A DNA stretch of 64,000 nucleotides, taken from the NCBI GenBank assembly GCA_021234155.1, contig JAJEKV010000077.1, positions 3,733,385 to 3,797,384 on the forward strand, in the 5' to 3' direction. The notes beneath the pieces are model-generated. The model saw only the letters and a list, made by a program, of their open reading frames with translations, made no database searches and was not told where the DNA came from. Below are positions 61,250-64,000 of the stretch, in pieces (position 1 is the stretch's first letter; each line of letters begins with the position of its first letter). Position numbers and translations under genes: made by a program. This DNA is from Isoetes taiwanensis (lineage: Eukaryota > Streptophyta > Lycopodiopsida > Isoetales > Isoetaceae).

Positions 61250-62215
61250 ATTGATACGCATCATATCAAAGATGCCGCACATCCGAATCAATTGTCGCCA
61301 TGCCGCTAAACCGGAGATGGGAGCCATCGGCCGATGTTTGTGGCTGCAGCCACGGACGGAGTTGCAGGACGCTTCTTGGTAACGGGTCAAACTTCATGAG
61401 CTATTCTGTTTTGCGGCGCGTATTGAAGTCTCCCAAAGAACATAACTCTTCCTAAATCGGCCAGACAAATTGCATGTCATCATATAGATCGACATATGGA
61501 TCCATCCTATCCACATCCGCGTTGTAGCAAGAGAAGTTGGACTCCTCGCGGTGGAAAGTAACATGATGCAAGAAAGAAATTGTCACCATCAGCGTTCTCG
61601 CGACTCAACCCGTGAGGTAGCAAGTTGTGTCCAAGCTGCTTTCTCGCAAAATCTAAACCGATGGTGCCAAGTTTGTGCGGTAGTAAGAGGCGATACTGCC
61701 ATGTCCCCATTCTCTGCACTCACTGAACAATGAGTAGTGCTGATATCCTGGCATATCTGGTATCCAGTGCCCAGCATGTTCCCAAGTTTCCATAAGGAAG
61801 ATGAGATCTATGTCTGCCGCAATGGAGTTAAGACTATCTCCCTTCTGCCAAGGGAACCCTTGCAATTCCAGGAGACCATACGCAAGCATTGTCCCTATTT
61901 GATGGACGGGTTAGCTGCGCCATCAAGGGGGGCAGCATCAAGGGGCTGTGCAGGAGTAGTAGGAGTAGCGAAAACAACAGCAGCCCGAAGGGTGACAATG
62001 TGTGCAATGGGTGGAGCAGTAGAAGTGACAGGATGTGCATGCTGAGTAGAGGTGGCCGCGGCAGGATTAGTAGTCACAATATCCACTTCAACATTGGGTG
62101 CAGCAGCAGCTCTGAGAACCCGAGTAGCAGACGTGGCAATAGCACCCCGAGGGGTTTTAACAACTCGTATCGCAATCCCCACATCAGGGTTGGATGGCTT
62201 GAGAGCAATGGCCAC
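61250..62215 (-). pseudogene. Family-1 LINE copy B N-terminal region and endonuclease
   Basis: An N-terminal Ala/Thr/Val-rich frame (61895-62215) is followed by endonuclease pieces: LLELQGFPWQKGDSLNSIAA, DLIFLMETWEHAGHWIPDMP and SECREWGHGSIASYYRTNLA. In copy A the first piece has WNCRGFPGRKGDGLN, so the catalytic NCRG Asn and Cys are degraded in copy B. Confidence 0.55.
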
Positions 62216-62229
62216 TTCTAAAGGTATTA

Positions 62230-64000
62230 CATGCAGATAATATAGACACGAAGGTGGTAAATGGTTTTGTTGGTTATGTCATCTCTAAGAAAGATTTAAA
62301 TATCATTTCAGATCTTTAAATTGTAACAAGACGAGATGAGGAGATAAATTCTGATCACTATCCACTTTATTTGTCATTAAAGTGAACCTCTTCAACCAAT
62401 CGATAAACATGCTTATGCATCTCACATTCGCTTGAAGAATTCTAGATTTGTTGAATATACATAACATTAGCTTTTGTGCTTGGAAGTATTTTGATTACCA
62501 ACTCTCTAATAGCTGCTATGTCGCTTGTTGATGCTTTGATTGCTTCCGATGTGTCATGCTTTGGTACACTTGCTTTGGTGTTGCTCATGCTAGTAGAAAT
62601 CCTTCCTAAAATTCCATGGTTTGGTGTTGAGAGGTGAACAATTAAAAAAAGCTTGTGTGATAATTAATCTAGATGCACATCAAAGTGCCATCAAGAATTA
62701 TAAGTTTGTGTTGAGAAACAAGAAGATACACTTTGTAAAATCCATCATTAGAAGCGCTTGAATTGTCAAGTATGTGATCGCCTATGCATTCTCGACGCCA
62801 AATATTATGTCAACTACATCCTATCCTTGATATATTTCTATGCAGCGATGAGATGAATGATTGGTTCAAAAGTTGATCGCCTGAGTTCCTAATATTGTAC
62901 CTCCTTTGGTAGATAATATTCTTCAACTCACAAGAAAGGAGTTGAAGAAGATCTGCGACATTTATCCGATGGAAAGTCTCCCTATCTTCAAGGTAATATT
63001 CTTTAGTTCAAAGGAGGAAGTTAAAAAGGAATTAAGATATTTATCCAATGGAAAGTCTTCCAGCCTTCAAGGTTTGCAGCAAACTTGCTTTTAAATGAAA
63101 GGGTCCGCCATCGCTTTCAATTATCACTACTTCTTTGAACTCAAGCTTTGCAAGAAGGATTGCTAGTAACTTGGGCTATTAGTAAGGTCATTCGATTCAT
63201 AAAGGTGTGATGAGAACGACCCCTTCTAATTATTGTATGGTCATTTCAGTCCAACTTTTTACAAGCCATTAGTCGTAAGATACTAAGAAGAAGTTGACAA
63301 CATGGGCGTAACATACCGGTATGCGTTTCTAGAACGTATAGACTTTCAATCGCTTATTCTATGATATATCATTTCTTCACATTGTGTATGGTTATTGAAC
63401 ATAGTCGGCTTGAAATAGGGCCTCTATATATATTTTGTGGATTTCACCTCGCTTTTGATACAAGATACCTTGAGAGCTTTTTGGCGTAGATTGCAAGTGC
63501 TTGAGTTCCACAAGATCTTCAAGACACACAGCCTATGAAAGGGTATTTATGGGTTTCTAGCATCGGGTATCCACATGGAAGTATGTCAGGGTTGTCCACT
63601 ATCTCCTATACTCTTTGGCTTGTACATTGACCAATTGATAATAATGTTGGCAGAGGACATCATTTGACACACTATATTATCAAGCAACTTATGTACGCCG
63701 ATGATGTTTCTCTTATGGCATATGGAGTCATGCGAGAACACTTACATGCTCAGGTCTTTTTGTGAGAACACAAGTCGATGCGTAAATTTCTAAAAGATAA
63801 AATGCTTAATGGTTCAATCTTCTCAGTGTACCATTCCAACTTTATACTATGATAGCCACAAAGTTGAAAGATAGCTACAATCATACCCTCGAGATGTTTG
63901 TGGAGCCGGTGTTTCTCAGATGAAGTGGAAGTATGGGGGGCAGTGATATCACTTACCACATGGGAGGATTTGGAATGACAGGGGGTACAGAAAGCCTTTT
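62230..64000 (+). mobile_element. Family-1 LINE copy F, plus strand, runs off the window
   Basis: Plus-strand reading gives RRDEEINSDHYPLYLSLK (endonuclease end; copy A has RHRDEEIKSDHYPLYLSLKW), then EEVKKELRYLSNGKSSSLQG, then an RT stretch with VCQGCPLSPILFGLYIDQLI near 63570-63630 and LMYADD-like YVRR-CFSYGI/ADDVSLMAYG near 63690-63730. It is very degraded and AT-rich, the oldest of the family-1 copies. It lies head-to-head with copy B, with their 5' sides only a few bases apart. Confidence 0.6.

Larger units (their letters stand above)
58428..62225 (-). mobile_element. Family-1 LINE copy B, 3.8 kb
   Basis: Minus-strand element. It has an Ala/Thr/Pro-rich N-terminal frame (61895-62215), endonuclease (about 61250-61889), linker (60595-60930), reverse transcriptase (about 59600-60500), C-terminal Cys/His region (58740-59081), a 3' UTR shared with copy A, and a pentanucleotide tail (CAATT on the minus strand, 58428-58446). 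Size and order equal those of copy A once copy D is removed. It is broken by many frameshifts. Confidence 0.75.

Noticed and set aside
1-64000. CRISPR arrays, phage genes or bacterial operons
   Set aside because: No regularly spaced short direct repeats with unique spacers, no ribosome-binding-site-led gene clusters; everything recognisable is plant nuclear or plant transposon sequence.

Overview
The window looks like nuclear DNA of a land plant with a large, repeat-rich genome. The signs are a CCCH zinc-finger gene with introns and plant-type GT/AG junctions, an R2R3-MYB remnant, L1-type LINEs whose ORF1 carries a DUF4283-like domain, a Ty3/gypsy LTR retrotransposon with two complete CCHC knuckles and a third incomplete one, and a Ty1/copia integrase scrap. 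A second LINE family has a C-terminus unlike the zf-RVT end of ordinary plant L1s. That makes a fern or other non-seed plant, or a gymnosperm, plausible, but this is inference. I see no bacterial genes, CRISPR array, rRNA gene or convincing tRNA gene.

Layout. (1) 1-20132: a 20.1 kb block bounded by inverted copies of a 1.26-1.31 kb sequence (1-1262 and 18821-20132). Inside are a broken R2R3-MYB last exon (3031-4020), three head-to-tail copies of a 3.6 kb unit (5831-16115) with (GAA)n at every junction, an unrecognised minus-strand coding remnant (16600-17400), a histone H3 pseudogene (17972-18238, minus) and a copia integrase fragment (18528-18815). (2) 20542-23382, minus: the only good host-gene candidate, a three-CCCH zinc-finger protein with three visible exons and several one-base frame changes. 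(3) 24650-45110: a three-level nest of LINEs. A family-1 LINE (copy A, minus) is split by an L1-type LINE (copy D, plus, 26083-41779), which is itself split by a second, nearly complete L1 (copy E, plus, 31048-38926). The junctions can be read base by base. (4) 45262-57373: a short tandem array of a ~390 bp tRNA/SINE-like unit, cut at a unit boundary by a 10.8 kb Ty3/gypsy element with 599 bp LTRs (46037-56822). This element has an unusually long, partly coding region between integrase and the 3' LTR. (5) 58428-64000: a second family-1 LINE (copy B, minus) placed head-to-head with a third, older one (copy F, plus) that runs off the window.

Most reading frames here are transposon-derived and broken. 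When the repeated sequences are compared with each other, many differences fall on CAG/CTG/CCGG-type (CHG) sites and often are indels (CTG seen as CG, or GCTG as CTTTG). That pattern suggests consensus error at methylated CHG sites as well as genuine decay, so frameshifts in this window should not be taken at face value. I did not find a clear new enzymatic or defence system. The most interesting objects are the inverted-repeat block with its captured gene fragments, the H3 pseudogene, the nested LINEs, the extra ORF regions of the retroelements and the split tandem array.
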